A DNA stretch of 64,000 nt, from assembly GCF_963662255.1 (NCBI RefSeq), contig NW_026912161.1, forward strand, positions 124,001 to 188,000. The letters are read 5' to 3'. Below are positions 23,444 to 35,856 of this stretch, one piece after another. The position numbers and the translations under genes are program-made. Each line of letters begins with the position of its first letter. Position 1 is the first letter of the stretch. The notes under the pieces are model-generated. The model did no database searches. It was not told the DNA's origin and was given only the letters and a program-made list of their open reading frames with translations. Source of the stretch: Cinclus cinclus (Eukaryota > Chordata > Aves > Passeriformes > Cinclidae).

Positions 23444-24822
23444 CAGCGTGCTAGGCTCTGTTTCACAGCACCCTGGAGAACACGCCCTTGAAGAATACCC
23501 TCTCTGCTCCGCAAAAGCTCTGCCACAGTGAAGGTGGAAGAAGCAGCCTGTGGCCACGGGCAGAGCTGGTCAACAGCTGCGCCTAACTTGCCCAAGCTGC
23601 GAGAGCATTCTCAGCCGAGTTCTGCTTTGACAGAGGTATTGCTGAACTTTTGCAGCCCCGGAGGCTGCTGAAACCAAGGCTGTGTTCTGCCTCTTCATTC
23701 TTGCCTTCCTGTGCTCCAGCGAGAAGTGAAGCTCTGGCACGGCATTCAGCTTTGCCGCCTCTCTGCACGGAAAGCACTAGACAGAACTAGTGTGCTTCGT
23801 GCATGCTCTCTCCTCGCTTTTATGGTCACTGCTCTGCTTTTTGCTTGGCAGCGTTCCAAGGGTCCACGGCATACCTCTTGCACAGCGAGAGGTGGCCGGC
23901 GAGGAATACTTGCTGGCTTAAGTCGTTCCATGCTCCAGGCATTCATCAGAGCAACACCATGGGGGAAAAGAGGGGGGAACATTGCAGGACAAATTTCTAT
24001 GCTGGAACAGGATTGTCTGCGAGACAGCTCTCCGCAGCGCTAGTATTTGGCCAGGCTGAAATCAGCGCCACGGGAAGCCAATCTGACAAGCGGAGTGCAA
24101 CGAGCGCGGCGATATGGGGCCACTTGGCAGGTGGCCGAAGAAAGACGGCTGCCCCGCGAATGGGGTGCCAGAAGGCAAGTTTCAGCAGGGCGTTGCGGGC
24201 GAGCTTAATGTGTAGCCGCAGTTGTTCTAGGCGAGATTGTAGCCGAGAAGCTTTCCGTCTCCATTCACGAGACAAGAAAAGCAGAACGCAATGGTCTAGA
24301 GGGTTGAGAAGAAAAGTGCTCGTAGCGAGCTCGTTGCGGCAGAAGCGAAAGCCAGGAGCAGCGTGCTCGCTGCGAGAAGTAGACGGCGCTTCGCCTCCTT
24401 GGGAAGGAAATCGCGTCTGGGCACGAACGGCAGCCAGCGAAGCTTCAGAACCGCAGGCTGTTCTGCTCAGCGTACGAGCCTGAAGTGAGTGGCAAGGGCT
24501 AAGGGGACAGTTCCAAGGCATCTAGCTTTCCTGCTAGCAATGCCATTTCTACCCTGCTGTGGAAAACATTGTCCTTTGCCCTTCTGCTCCGAGAGGCAGA
24601 GAGCACCTCGGCAGACGCAGTGCAGAGGGAAAGGACACAGTATCCGAGGGAGCGTGGCGCCGCTTAGGCGGGCAAAGCAGAAAGGTGCCGCCCGGCACTG
24701 GCTTTGACTCCCTGAGCTTCCTTGCTAGGACAGCAGCCGCCGAAAGCTGGCAACTAGGCTGCCAGAGTGCAGAATGTCGGCGGTCTGGCACGCCTGCTTG
24801 CCGAAAGCCAGGATCAGCGAGA
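23444..24822. repeat. Monomer unit 18 (mosaic)
   Basis: Variants 54A, 193G, 493C (as unit 15) with 1009C and without 969G or 1069C (as units 16 and 13). Confidence 0.95.
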
Positions 24823-26201
24823 CAGCGTGCTAGGCTCTGTTTCACAGCACCCTGGAGAACACGCCCTTGAAGAATGCCCTCTCTGCTCCGCAAAAGCTCT
24901 GCCACAGTGAAGGTGGAAGAAGCAGCCTGTGGCCACGGGCAGAGCTGGTCAACAGCTGCGCCTAACTTGCCCAAGCTGCGAGAGCATTCTCGGCCGAGTT
25001 CTGCTTTGACAGAGCTATTGCTGAACTTTTGCAGCCCCGGAGGCTGCTGAAACCAAGGCTGTGTTCTGCCTCTTCATTCTTGCCTTCCTGTGCTCCAGCG
25101 AGAAGTGAAGCTCTGGCACGGCATTCAGCTTTGCCGCCTCTCTGCACGGAAAGCACTAGACAGAACTAGTGTGCTTCGTGCATGCTCTCTCCTCGCTTTT
25201 ATGGTCACTGCTCTGCTTTTTGCTTGGCAGCGTTCCAAGGGTCCACGGCATACCTCTTGCACAGCGAGAGGTGGCCGGCGAGGAATACTTGCTGGCTTAA
25301 GTCGTTCCATGCTCAAGGCATTCATCAGAGCAACACCATGGGGGAAAAGAGGGGGGAACATTGCAGGACAAATTTCTATGCTGGAACAGGATTGTCTGCG
25401 AGACAGCTCTCCGCAGCGCTAGTATTTGGCCAGGCTGAAATCAGCGCCACGGGAAGCCAATCTGACAAGCGGAGTGCAACGAGCGCGGCGATATGGGGCC
25501 ACTTGGCAGGTGGCCGAAGAAAGACGGCTGCCCCGCGAATGGGGTGCCAGAAGGCAAGTTTCAGCAGGGCGTTGCGGGCGAGCTTAATGTGTAGCCGCAG
25601 TTGTTCTAGGCGAGATTGTAGCCGAGAAGCTTTCCGTCTCCATTCACGAGACAAGAAAAGCAGAACGCAATGGTCTAGAGGGTTGAGAAGAAAAGTGCTC
25701 GTAGCGAGCTCGTTGCGGCAGAAGCGAAAGCCAGGAGCAGCGTGCTCGCTGCGAGAAGTAGACGGCGCTTCGCCTCCTTGGGAAGGAAATCGCGTCTGGG
25801 CACGAACGGCAGCCAGCGAAGCTTCAGAACCGCAGGCTGTTCTGCTCAGCGTACGAGCCTGAAGTGAGTGGCAAGGGCTAAGGGGACAGTTCCAAGGCAT
25901 CTAGCTTTCCTGCTAGCAATGCCATTTCTACCCTGCTGTGGAAAACATTGTCCTTTGCCCTTCTGCTCCGAGAGGCAGAGAGCACCTCGGCAGACGCAGT
26001 GCAGAGGGAAAGGACACAGTATCCGAGGGAGCGTGGCGCCGCTTAGGCGGGCAAAGCAGAAAGGTGCCGCCCGGCACTGGCTTTGACTCCCTGAGCTTCC
26101 TTGCTAGGACAGCAGCCGCCGAAAGCTGGCAACTAGGCTGCCAGAGTGCAGAATGTCGGCGGTCTGGCACGCCTGCTTGCCGAAAGCCAGGATCAGCGAG
26201 A
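24823..26201. repeat. Monomer unit 19
   Basis: Variants 170G and 1009C, combining markers of HOR positions two and one. Last unit with 1009C. Confidence 0.95.
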
Positions 26202-27580
26202 CAGCGTGCTAGGCTCTGTTTCACAGCACCCTGGAGAACACGCCCTTGAAGAATGCCCTCTCTGCTCCGCAAAAGCTCTGCCACAGTGAAGGTGGAAGAA
26301 GCAGCCTGTGGCCACGGGCAGAGCTGGTCAACAGCTGCGCCTAACTTGCCCAAGCTGCGAGAGCATTCTCGGCCGAGTTCTGCTTTGACAGAGCTATTGC
26401 TGAACTTTTGCAGCCCCGGAGGCTGCTGAAACCAAGGCTGTGTTCTGCCTCTTCATTCTTGCCTTCCTGTGCTCCAGCGAGAAGTGAAGCTCTGGCACGG
26501 CATTCAGCTTTGCCGCCTCTCTGCACGGAAAGCACTAGACAGAACTAGTGTGCTTCGTGCATGCTCTCTCCTCGCTTTTATGGTCACTGCTCTGCTTTTT
26601 GCTTGGCAGCGTTCCAAGGGTCCACGGCATACCTCTTGCACAGCGAGAGGTGGCCGGCGAGGAATACTTGCTGGCTTAAGTCGTTCCATGCTCAAGGCAT
26701 TCATCAGAGCAACACCATGGGGGAAAAGAGGGGGGAACATTGCAGGACAAATTTCTATGCTGGAACAGGATTGTCTGCGAGACAGCTCTCCGCAGCGCTA
26801 GTATTTGGCCAGGCTGAAATCAGCGCCACGGGAAGCCAATCTGACAAGCGGAGTGCAACGAGCGCGGCGATATGGGGCCACTTGGCAGGTGGCCGAAGAA
26901 AGACGGCTGCCCCGCGAATGGGGTGCCAGAAGGCAAGTTTCAGCAGGGCGTTGCGGGCGAGCTTAATGTGTAGCCGCAGTTGTTCTAGGCGAGATTGTAG
27001 CCGAGAAGCTTTCCGTCTCCATTCACGAGACAAGAAAAGCAGAACGCAATGGTCTAGAGGGTTGAGAAGAAAAGTGCTCGTAGCGAGCTCGTTGCGGCAG
27101 AAGCGAAAGCCAGGAGCAGCGTGCTCGCTGCGAGAAGTAGACGGCGCTTCGCCTCCTTGGGAAGGAAATCGCGTCTGGGCACGAACGGCAGCCAGCGAAG
27201 CTTCAGAACAGCAGGCTGTTCTGCTCAGCGTACGAGCCTGAAGTGAGTGGCAAGGGCTAAGGGGACAGTCCCAAGGCATCTAGCTTTCCTGCTAGCAATG
27301 CCATTTCTACCCTGCTGTGGAAAACATTGTCCTTTGCCCTTCTGCTCCGAGAGGCAGAGAGCACCTCGGCAGACGCAGTGCAGAGGGAAAGGACACAGTA
27401 TCCGAGGGAGCGTGGCGCCGCTTAGGCGGGCAAAGCAGAAAGGTGCCGCCCGGCACTGGCTTTGACTCCCTGAGCTTCCTTGCTAGGACAGCAGCCGCCG
27501 AAAGCTGGCAACTAGGCTGCCAGAGTGCAGAATGTCGGCGGTCTGGCACGCCTGCTTGCCGAAAGCCAGGATCAGCGAGA
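26202..27580. repeat. Monomer unit 20
   Basis: Variants 170G and 1069C; last unit with purely domain A states at 1031 and 1295. Confidence 0.95.
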
Positions 27581-27920
27581 CAGCGTGCTAGGCTCTGTTT
27601 CACAGCACCCTGGAGAACACGCCCTTGAAGAATGCCTTCTCTGCTCCGCAAAAGCTCTGCCACAGTGAAGGTGGAAGAAGCAGCCTGTGGCCACGGGCAG
27701 AGCTGGTCAACAGCTGCGCCTAACTTGCCCAAGCTGCGAGAGCATTCTCAGCCGAGTTCTGCTTTGACAGAGGTATTGCTGAACTTTTGCAGCCCCGGAG
27801 GCTGCTGAAACCAAGGCTGTGTTCTGCCTCTTCATTCTTGCCTTCCTGTGCTCCAGCGAGAAGTGAAGCTCTGGCACGGCATTCAGCTTTGCCGCCTCTC
27901 TGCACGGAAAGCACTAGACA

Positions 27921-27922
27921 CA
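27921..27922. other. Private CA dinucleotide insertion in unit 21
   Basis: A CA is inserted after monomer position 340, so this monomer is 1,381 bp. No other unit in the window has it. It can be read as tandem duplication of CA in a short ACACA context, consistent with replication slippage. Confidence 0.95.
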
Positions 27923-28612
27923 GAACTAGTGTGCTTCGTGCATGCTCTCTCCTCGCTTTTATGGTCACTGCTCTGCTTTTTGCTTGGCAGCGTTCCAAGG
28001 GTCCACGGCATACCTCTTGCACAGCGAGAGGTGGCCGGCGAGGAATACTTGCTGGCTTAAGTCGTTCCATGCTCAAGGCATTCATCAGAGCAACACCATG
28101 GGGGAAAAGAGGGGGGAACATTGCAGGACAAATTTCTATGCTGGAACAGGATTGTCTGCGAGACAGCTCTCCGCAGCGCTAGTATTTGGCCAGGCTGAAA
28201 TCAGCGCCACGGGAAGCCAATCTGACAAGCGGAGTGCAACGAGCGCGGCGATATGGGGCCACTTGGCAGGTGGCCGAAGAAAGACGGCTGCCCCGCGAAT
28301 GGGGTGCCAGAAGGCAAGTTTCAGCAGGGCGTTGCGGGCGAGCTTAATGTGTAGCCGCAGTTGTTCTAGGCGAGATTGTAGCCGAGAAGCTTTCCGTCTC
28401 CATTCACGAGACAAGAAAAGCAGAACGCAATGGTCTAGAGGGTTGAGAAGAAAAGTGCTCGTAGCGAGCTCGTTGCGGCAGAAGCGAAAGCCAGGAGCAG
28501 CGTGCTCGCTGCGAGAAGTAGACGGCGCTTCGCCTCCTTGGGAAGGAAATCGCGTCTGGGCACGAACGGCAGCCAGCGAAGCTTCAGAACAGCAGGCTGT
28601 TCTGCTCAGCGT

Positions 28613-28877
28613 ACGTGCCTGAAGTGAGTGGCAAGGGCTAAGGGGACAGTACCAAGGCATCTAGCTTTCCTGCTAGCAATGCCATTTCTACCCTGCTGTG
28701 GAAAACATTGTCCTTTGCCCTTCTGCTCCGAGAGGCAGAGAGCACCTCGGCAGACGCAGTGCAGAGGGAAAGGACACAGTATCCGAGGGAGCGTGGCGCC
28801 GCTTAGGCGGGCAAAGCAGAAAGGTGCCGCCCGGCACTGGCTTTGACTCCCTGAGCTTCCTTGCTAGGACAGCAGCT
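28613..28877. other. Domain A to domain B switch interval inside unit 21
   Basis: At 28613 unit 21 still has the domain A base (A at monomer position 1031). At 28877 it already has the domain B base (T at 1295). The change of haplotype therefore lies between them. Private bases at 28616 (T for A) and 28651 (A for T) fall in or beside this interval. A past crossover or the edge of an amplified segment would produce this; an assembly join between two array haplotypes would too. Confidence 0.7.
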
Positions 28878-28961
28878 GCCGAAAGCTGGCAACTAGGCTG
28901 CCAGAGTGCAGAATGTCGGCGGTCTGGCACGCCTGCTTGCCGAAAGCCAGGATCAGCGAGA

Positions 28962-30340
28962 CAGCGTGCTAGGCTCTGTTTCACAGCACCCTGGAGAACA
29001 CGCCCTTGAAGAATGCCCTCTCTGCTCCGCAAAAGCTCTGCCACAGTGAAAGTGGAAGAAGCAGCCTGTGGCCACGGGCAGAGCTGGTCAACAGCTGCGC
29101 CTAACTTGCCCAAGCTGCGAGAGCATTCTCAGCCGAGTTCTGCTTTGACAGAGCTATTGCTGAACTTTTGCAGCCCCGGAGGCTGCTGAAACCAAGGCTG
29201 TGTTCTGCCTCTTCATTCTTGCCTTCCTGTGCTCCAGCGAGAAGTGAAGCTCTGGCACGGCATTCAGCTTTGCCGCCTCTCTGCACGGAAAGCACTAGAC
29301 AGAACTAGCGTGCTTCGTGCATGCTCTCTCCTCGCTTTTATGGTCACTGCTCTGCTTTTTGCTTGGCAGCGTTCCAAGGGTCCACGGCATACCTCTTGCA
29401 CAGCGAGAGGTGGCCGGCGAGGAATACTTGCTGGCTTAAGTCGTTCCATGCTCAAGGCATTCATCAGAGCAACACCATGGGGGAAAAGAGGGGGGAACAT
29501 TGCAGGACAAATTTCTATGCTGGAACAGGATTGTCTGCGAGACAGCTCTCCGCAGCGCTAGTATTTGGCCAGGCTGAAATCAGCGCCACGGGAAGCCAAT
29601 CTGACAAGCGGAGTGCAACGAGCGCGGCGATATGGGGCCACTTGGCAGGTGGCCGAAGAAAGACGGCTGCCCCGCGAATGGGGTGCCAGAAGGCAAGTTT
29701 CAGCAGGGCGTTGCGGGCGAGCTTAATGTGTAGCCGCAGTTGTTCTAGGCGAGATTGTAGCCGAGAAGCTTTCCGTCTCCATTCACGAGACAAGAAAAGC
29801 AGAACGCAATGGTCTAGAGGGTTGAGAAGAAAAGTGCTCGTAGCGAGCTCGTTGCGGCAGAAGCGAAAGCCAGGAGCAGCGTGCTCGCTGCGAGAAGTAG
29901 ACGGCGCTTCGCCTCCTTGGGAAGGAAATCGCGTCTGGGCACGAACGGCAGCCAGCGAAGCTTCAGAACAGCAGGCTGTTCTGCTCAGCGTGCGAGCCTG
30001 AAGTGAGTGGCAAGGGCTAAGGGGACAGTTCCAAGGCATCTAGCTTTCCTGCTAGCAATGCCATTTCTACCCTGCTGTGGAAAACATTGTCCTTTGCCCT
30101 TCTGCTCCGAGAGGCAGAGAGCACCTCGGCAGACGCAGTGCAGAGGGAAAGGACACAGTATCCGAGGGAGCGTGGCGCCGCTTAGGCGGGCAAAGCAGAA
30201 AGGTGCCGCCCGGCACTGGCTTTGACTCCCTGAGCTTCCTTGCTAGGACAGCAGCTGCCGAAAGCTGGCAACTAGGCTGCCAGAGTGCAGAATGTCGGCG
30301 GTCTGGCACGCCTGCTTGCCGAAAGCCAGGATCAGCGAGA
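28962..30340. repeat. Monomer unit 22
   Basis: Variants 90A and 348C on the domain B background; identical at scored sites to unit 23. First unit with 1031G. Confidence 0.95.
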
Positions 30341-31719
30341 CAGCGTGCTAGGCTCTGTTTCACAGCACCCTGGAGAACACGCCCTTGAAGAATGCCCTCT
30401 CTGCTCCGCAAAAGCTCTGCCACAGTGAAAGTGGAAGAAGCAGCCTGTGGCCACGGGCAGAGCTGGTCAACAGCTGCGCCTAACTTGCCCAAGCTGCGAG
30501 AGCATTCTCAGCCGAGTTCTGCTTTGACAGAGCTATTGCTGAACTTTTGCAGCCCCGGAGGCTGCTGAAACCAAGGCTGTGTTCTGCCTCTTCATTCTTG
30601 CCTTCCTGTGCTCCAGCGAGAAGTGAAGCTCTGGCACGGCATTCAGCTTTGCCGCCTCTCTGCACGGAAAGCACTAGACAGAACTAGCGTGCTTCGTGCA
30701 TGCTCTCTCCTCGCTTTTATGGTCACTGCTCTGCTTTTTGCTTGGCAGCGTTCCAAGGGTCCACGGCATACCTCTTGCACAGCGAGAGGTGGCCGGCGAG
30801 GAATACTTGCTGGCTTAAGTCGTTCCATGCTCAAGGCATTCATCAGAGCAACACCATGGGGGAAAAGAGGGGGGAACATTGCAGGACAAATTTCTATGCT
30901 GGAACAGGATTGTCTGCGAGACAGCTCTCCGCAGCGCTAGTATTTGGCCAGGCTGAAATCAGCGCCACGGGAAGCCAATCTGACAAGCGGAGTGCAACGA
31001 GCGCGGCGATATGGGGCCACTTGGCAGGTGGCCGAAGAAAGACGGCTGCCCCGCGAATGGGGTGCCAGAAGGCAAGTTTCAGCAGGGCGTTGCGGGCGAG
31101 CTTAATGTGTAGCCGCAGTTGTTCTAGGCGAGATTGTAGCCGAGAAGCTTTCCGTCTCCATTCACGAGACAAGAAAAGCAGAACGCAATGGTCTAGAGGG
31201 TTGAGAAGAAAAGTGCTCGTAGCGAGCTCGTTGCGGCAGAAGCGAAAGCCAGGAGCAGCGTGCTCGCTGCGAGAAGTAGACGGCGCTTCGCCTCCTTGGG
31301 AAGGAAATCGCGTCTGGGCACGAACGGCAGCCAGCGAAGCTTCAGAACAGCAGGCTGTTCTGCTCAGCGTGCGAGCCTGAAGTGAGTGGCAAGGGCTAAG
31401 GGGACAGTTCCAAGGCATCTAGCTTTCCTGCTAGCAATGCCATTTCTACCCTGCTGTGGAAAACATTGTCCTTTGCCCTTCTGCTCCGAGAGGCAGAGAG
31501 CACCTCGGCAGACGCAGTGCAGAGGGAAAGGACACAGTATCCGAGGGAGCGTGGCGCCGCTTAGGCGGGCAAAGCAGAAAGGTGCCGCCCGGCACTGGCT
31601 TTGACTCCCTGAGCTTCCTTGCTAGGACAGCAGCTGCCGAAAGCTGGCAACTAGGCTGCCAGAGTGCAGAATGTCGGCGGTCTGGCACGCCTGCTTGCCG
31701 AAAGCCAGGATCAGCGAGA
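30341..31719. repeat. Monomer unit 23
   Basis: Variants 90A and 348C, as in unit 22. 90A occurs only in this pair. Confidence 0.95.
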
Positions 31720-33098
31720 CAGCGTGCTAGGCTCTGTTTCACAGCACCCTGGAGAACACGCCCTTGAAGAATGCCCTCTCTGCTCCGCAAAAGCTCTGCC
31801 ACAGTGAAGGTGGAAGAAGCAGCCTGTGGCCACGGGCAGAGCTGGTCAACAGCTGCGCCTAACTTGCCCAAGCTGCGAGAGCATTCTCAGCCGAGTTCTG
31901 CTTTGACAGAGCTATTGCTGAACTTTTGCAGCCCCGGAGGCTGCTGAAACCAAGGCTGTGTTCTGCCTCTTCATTCTTGCCTTCCTGTGCTCCAGCGAGA
32001 AGTGAAGCTCTGGCACGGCATTCAGCTTTGCCGCCTCTCTGCACGGAAAGCACTAGACAGAACTAGCGTGCTTCGTGCATGCTCTCTCCTCGCTTTTATG
32101 GTCACTGCTCTGCTTTTTGCTTGGCAGCGTTCCAAGGGTCCACGGCATACCTCTTGCACAGCGAGAGGTGGCCGGCGAGGAATACTTGCTGGCTTAAGTC
32201 GTTCCATGCTCAAGGCATTCATCAGAGCAACACCATGGGGGAAAAGAGGGGGGAACATTGCAGGACAAATTTCTATGCTGGAACAGGATTGTCTGCGAGA
32301 CAGCTCTCCGCAGCGCTAGTATTTGGCCAGGCTGAAATCAGCGCCACGGGAAGCCAATCTGACAAGCGGAGTGCAACGAGCGCGGCGATATGGGGCCACT
32401 TGGCAGGTGGCCGAAGAAAGACGGCTGCCCCGCGAATGGGGTGCCAGAAGGCAAGTTTCAGCAGGGCGTTGCGGGCGAGCTTAATGTGTAGCCGCAGTTG
32501 TTCTAGGCGAGATTGTAGCCGAGAAGCTTTCCGTCTCCATTCACGAGACAAGAAAAGCAGAACGCAATGGTCTAGAGGGTTGAGAAGAAAAGTGCTCGTA
32601 GCGAGCTCGTTGCGGCAGAAGCGAAAGCCAGGAGCAGCGTGCTCGCTGCGAGAAGTAGACGGCGCTTCGCCTCCTTGGGAAGGAAATCGCGTCTGGGCAC
32701 GAACGGCAGCCAGCGAAGCTTCAGAACAGCAGGCTGTTCTGCTCAGCGTGCGAGCCTGAAGTGAGTGGCAAGGGCTAAGGGGACAGTTCCAAGGCATCTA
32801 GCTTTCCTGCTAGCAATGCCATTTCTACCCTGCTGTGGAAAACATTGTCCTTTGCCCTTCTGCTCCGAGAGGCAGAGAGCACCTCGGCAGACGCAGTGCA
32901 GAGGGAAAGGACACAGTATCCGAGGGAGCGTGGCGCCGCTTAGGCGGGCAAAGCAGAAAGGTGCCGCCCGGCACTGGCTTTGACTCCCTGAGCTTCCTTG
33001 CTAGGACAGCAGCTGCCGAAAGCTGGCAACTAGGCTGCCAGAGTGCAGAATGTCGGCGGTCTGGCACGCCTGCTTGCCGAAAGCCAGGATCAGCGAGA
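31720..33098. repeat. Monomer unit 24
   Basis: Variant 348C without 90A. Confidence 0.95.
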
Positions 33099-34477
33099 CA
33101 GCGTGCTAGGCTCTGTTTCACAGCACCCTGGAGAACACGCCCTTGAAGAATGCCCTCTCTGCTCCGCAAAAGCTCTGCCACAGTGAAGGTGGAAGAAGCA
33201 GCCTGTGGCCACGGGCAGAGCTGGTCAACAGCTGCGCCTAACTTGCCCAAGCTGCGAGAGCATTCTCAGCCGAGTTCTGCTTTGACAGAGCTATTGCTGA
33301 ACTTTTGCAGCCCCGGAGGCTGCTGAAACCAAGGCTGTGTTCTGCCTCTTCATTCTTGCCTTCCTGTGCTCCAGCGAGAAGTGAAGCTCTGGCACGGCAT
33401 TCAGCTTTGCCGCCTCTCTGCACGGAAAGCACTAGACAGAACTAGTGTGCTTCGTGCATGCTCTCTCCTCGCTTTTATGGTCACTGCTCTGCTTTTTGCT
33501 TGGCAGCGTTCCAAGGGTCCACGGCATACCTCTTGCACAGCGAGAGGTGGCCGGCGAGGAATACTTGCTGGCTTAAGTCGTTCCATGCTCCAGGCATTCA
33601 TCAGAGCAACACCATGGGGGAAAAGAGGGGGGAACATTGCAGGACAAATTTCTATGCTGGAACAGGATTGTCTGCGAGACAGCTCTCCGCAGCGCTAGTA
33701 TTTGGCCAGGCTGAAATCAGCGCCACGGGAAGCCAATCTGACAAGCGGAGTGCAACGAGCGCGGCGATATGGGGCCACTTGGCAGGTGGCCGAAGAAAGA
33801 CGGCTGCCCCGCGAATGGGGTGCCAGAAGGCAAGTTTCAGCAGGGCGTTGCGGGCGAGCTTAATGTGTAGCCGCAGTTGTTCTAGGCGAGATTGTAGCCG
33901 AGAAGCTTTCCGTCTCCATTCACGAGACAAGAAAAGCAGAACGCAATGGTCTAGAGGGTTGAGAAGAAAAGTGCTCGTAGCGAGCTCGTTGCGGCAGAAG
34001 CGAAAGCCAGGAGCAGCGTGCTCGCTGCGAGAAGTAGACGGCGCTTCGCCTCCTTGGGAAGGAAATCGCGTCTGGGCACGAACGGCAGCCAGCGAAGCTT
34101 CAGAACAGCAGGCTGTTCTGCTCAGCGTGCGAGCCTGAAGTGAGTGGCAAGGGCTAAGGGGACAGTTCCAAGGCATCTAGCTTTCCTGCTAGCAATGCCA
34201 TTTCTACCCTGCTGTGGAAAACATTGTCCTTTGCCCTTCTGCTCCGAGAGGCAGAGAGCACCTCGGCAGACGCAGTGCAGAGGGAAAGGACACAGTATCC
34301 GAGGGAGCGTGGCGCCGCTTAGGCGGGCAAAGCAGAAAGGTGCCGCCCGGCACTGGCTTTGACTCCCTGAGCTTCCTTGCTAGGACAGCAGCTGCCGAAA
34401 GCTGGCAACTAGGCTGCCAGAGTGCAGAATGTCGGCGGTCTGGCACGCCTGCTTGCCGAAAGCCAGGATCAGCGAGA
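33099..34477. repeat. Monomer unit 25
   Basis: Variant 493C; still TA at 1092-1093. Confidence 0.95.
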
Positions 34478-35856
34478 CAGCGTGCTAGGCTCTGTTTCAC
34501 AGCACCCTGGAGAACACGCCCTTGAAGAATGCCCTCTCTGCTCCGCAAAAGCTCTGCCACAGTGAAGGTGGAAGAAGCAGCCTGTGGCCACGGGCAGAGC
34601 TGGTCAACAGCTGCGCCTAACTTGCCCAAGCTGCGAGAGCATTCTCAGCCGAGTTCTGCTTTGACAGAGCTATTGCTGAACTTTTGCAGCCCCGGAGGCT
34701 GCTGAAACCAAGGCTGTGTTCTGCCTCTTCATTCTTGCCTTCCTGTGCTCCAGCGAGAAGTGAAGCTCTGGCACGGCATTCAGCTTTGCCGCCTCTCTGC
34801 ACGGAAAGCACTAGACAGAACTAGTGTGCTTCGTGCATGCTCTCTCCTCGCTTTTATGGTCACTGCTCTGCTTTTTGCTTGGCAGCGTTCCAAGGGTCCA
34901 CGGCATACCTCTTGCACAGCGAGAGGTGGCCGGCGAGGAATACTTGCTGGCTTAAGTCGTTCCATGCTCCAGGCATTCATCAGAGCAACACCATGGGGGA
35001 AAAGAGGGGGGAACATTGCAGGACAAATTTCTATGCTGGAACAGGATTGTCTGCGAGACAGCTCTCCGCAGCGCTAGTATTTGGCCAGGCTGAAATCAGC
35101 GCCACGGGAAGCCAATCTGACAAGCGGAGTGCAACGAGCGCGGCGATATGGGGCCACTTGGCAGGTGGCCGAAGAAAGACGGCTGCCCCGCGAATGGGGT
35201 GCCAGAAGGCAAGTTTCAGCAGGGCGTTGCGGGCGAGCTTAATGTGTAGCCGCAGTTGTTCTAGGCGAGATTGTAGCCGAGAAGCTTTCCGTCTCCATTC
35301 ACGAGACAAGAAAAGCAGAACGCAATGGTCTAGAGGGTTGAGAAGAAAAGTGCTCGTAGCGAGCTCGTTGCGGCAGAAGCGAAAGCCAGGAGCAGCGTGC
35401 TCGCTGCGAGAAGTAGACGGCGCTTCGCCTCCTTGGGAAGGAAATCGCGTCTGGGCACGAACGGCAGCCAGCGAAGCTTCAGAACAGCAGGCTGTTCTGC
35501 TCAGCGTGCGAGCCTGAAGTGAGTGGCAAGGGCTAAGGGGACAGTTCCAAGGCATCTAGCTTTCCTGCCTGCAATGCCATTTCTACCCTGCTGTGGAAAA
35601 CATTGTCCTTTGCCCTTCTGCTCCGAGAGGCAGAGAGCACCTCGGCAGACGCAGTGCAGAGGGAAAGGACACAGTATCCGAGGGAGCGTGGCGCCGCTTA
35701 GGCGGGCAAAGCAGAAAGGTGCCGCCCGGCACTGGCTTTGACTCCCTGAGCTTCCTTGCTAGGACAGCAGCTGCCGAAAGCTGGCAACTAGGCTGCCAGA
35801 GTGCAGAATGTCGGCGGTCTGGCACGCCTGCTTGCCGAAAGCCAGGATCAGCGAGA
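34478..35856. repeat. Monomer unit 26
   Basis: Variants 493C and CT at 1092-1093; first unit with CT. Same as units 32 and 42. Confidence 0.95.

Larger units (their letters stand above)
20686..24822. repeat. HOR copy 6 (units 16-18)
   Basis: Units 16 and 17 equal units 13 and 14. Unit 18 matches unit 15 in its first part (54A, 193G, 493C) but its second part (969C, 1009C, 1069T) is of first-position type, a clear mosaic with a breakpoint between monomer positions 493 and 969. Confidence 0.9.
1..28961. repeat. Domain A: seven copies of a 3-monomer higher-order repeat (4,137 bp)
   Basis: Scored variants recur with a three-unit phase. 1009C is in units 1, 4, 7, 10, 13, 16 and 19 (plus 3, 6, 8, 18). 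969G is in 3, 6, 9, 12 and 15 (plus 10). 4G is in 2, 5 and 8. 941A is in 1 and 7. 419C is in 3 and 6. 794C is in 2 and 5. 170G is in 11, 14, 17 and 20 (plus 12, 19). 193G is in 15, 18 and 21. 54A is in 15 and 18. All of units 1-20 carry 1031A and 1295C. Out-of-phase occurrences look like conversion or crossover within the HOR. The last three-unit set ends at the domain switch in unit 21. Confidence 0.9.
24823..28961. repeat. HOR copy 7 (units 19-21), last copy before domain B
   Basis: Unit 19 has first-position 1009C plus an out-of-phase 170G. Unit 20 has second-position 170G and 1069C. Unit 21 has the third-position 193G but ends in domain B sequence. Two bases longer than the other HOR copies because of the CA insertion. 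Confidence 0.85.
27581..28961. repeat. Monomer unit 21 (1,381 bp, junction unit)
   Basis: Variants 57T, 193G, CA insertion after 340, 1034T (private), 1069A (private), 1031A, 1295T. The most divergent monomer in the window and the only one combining 1031A with 1295T. Confidence 0.95.
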
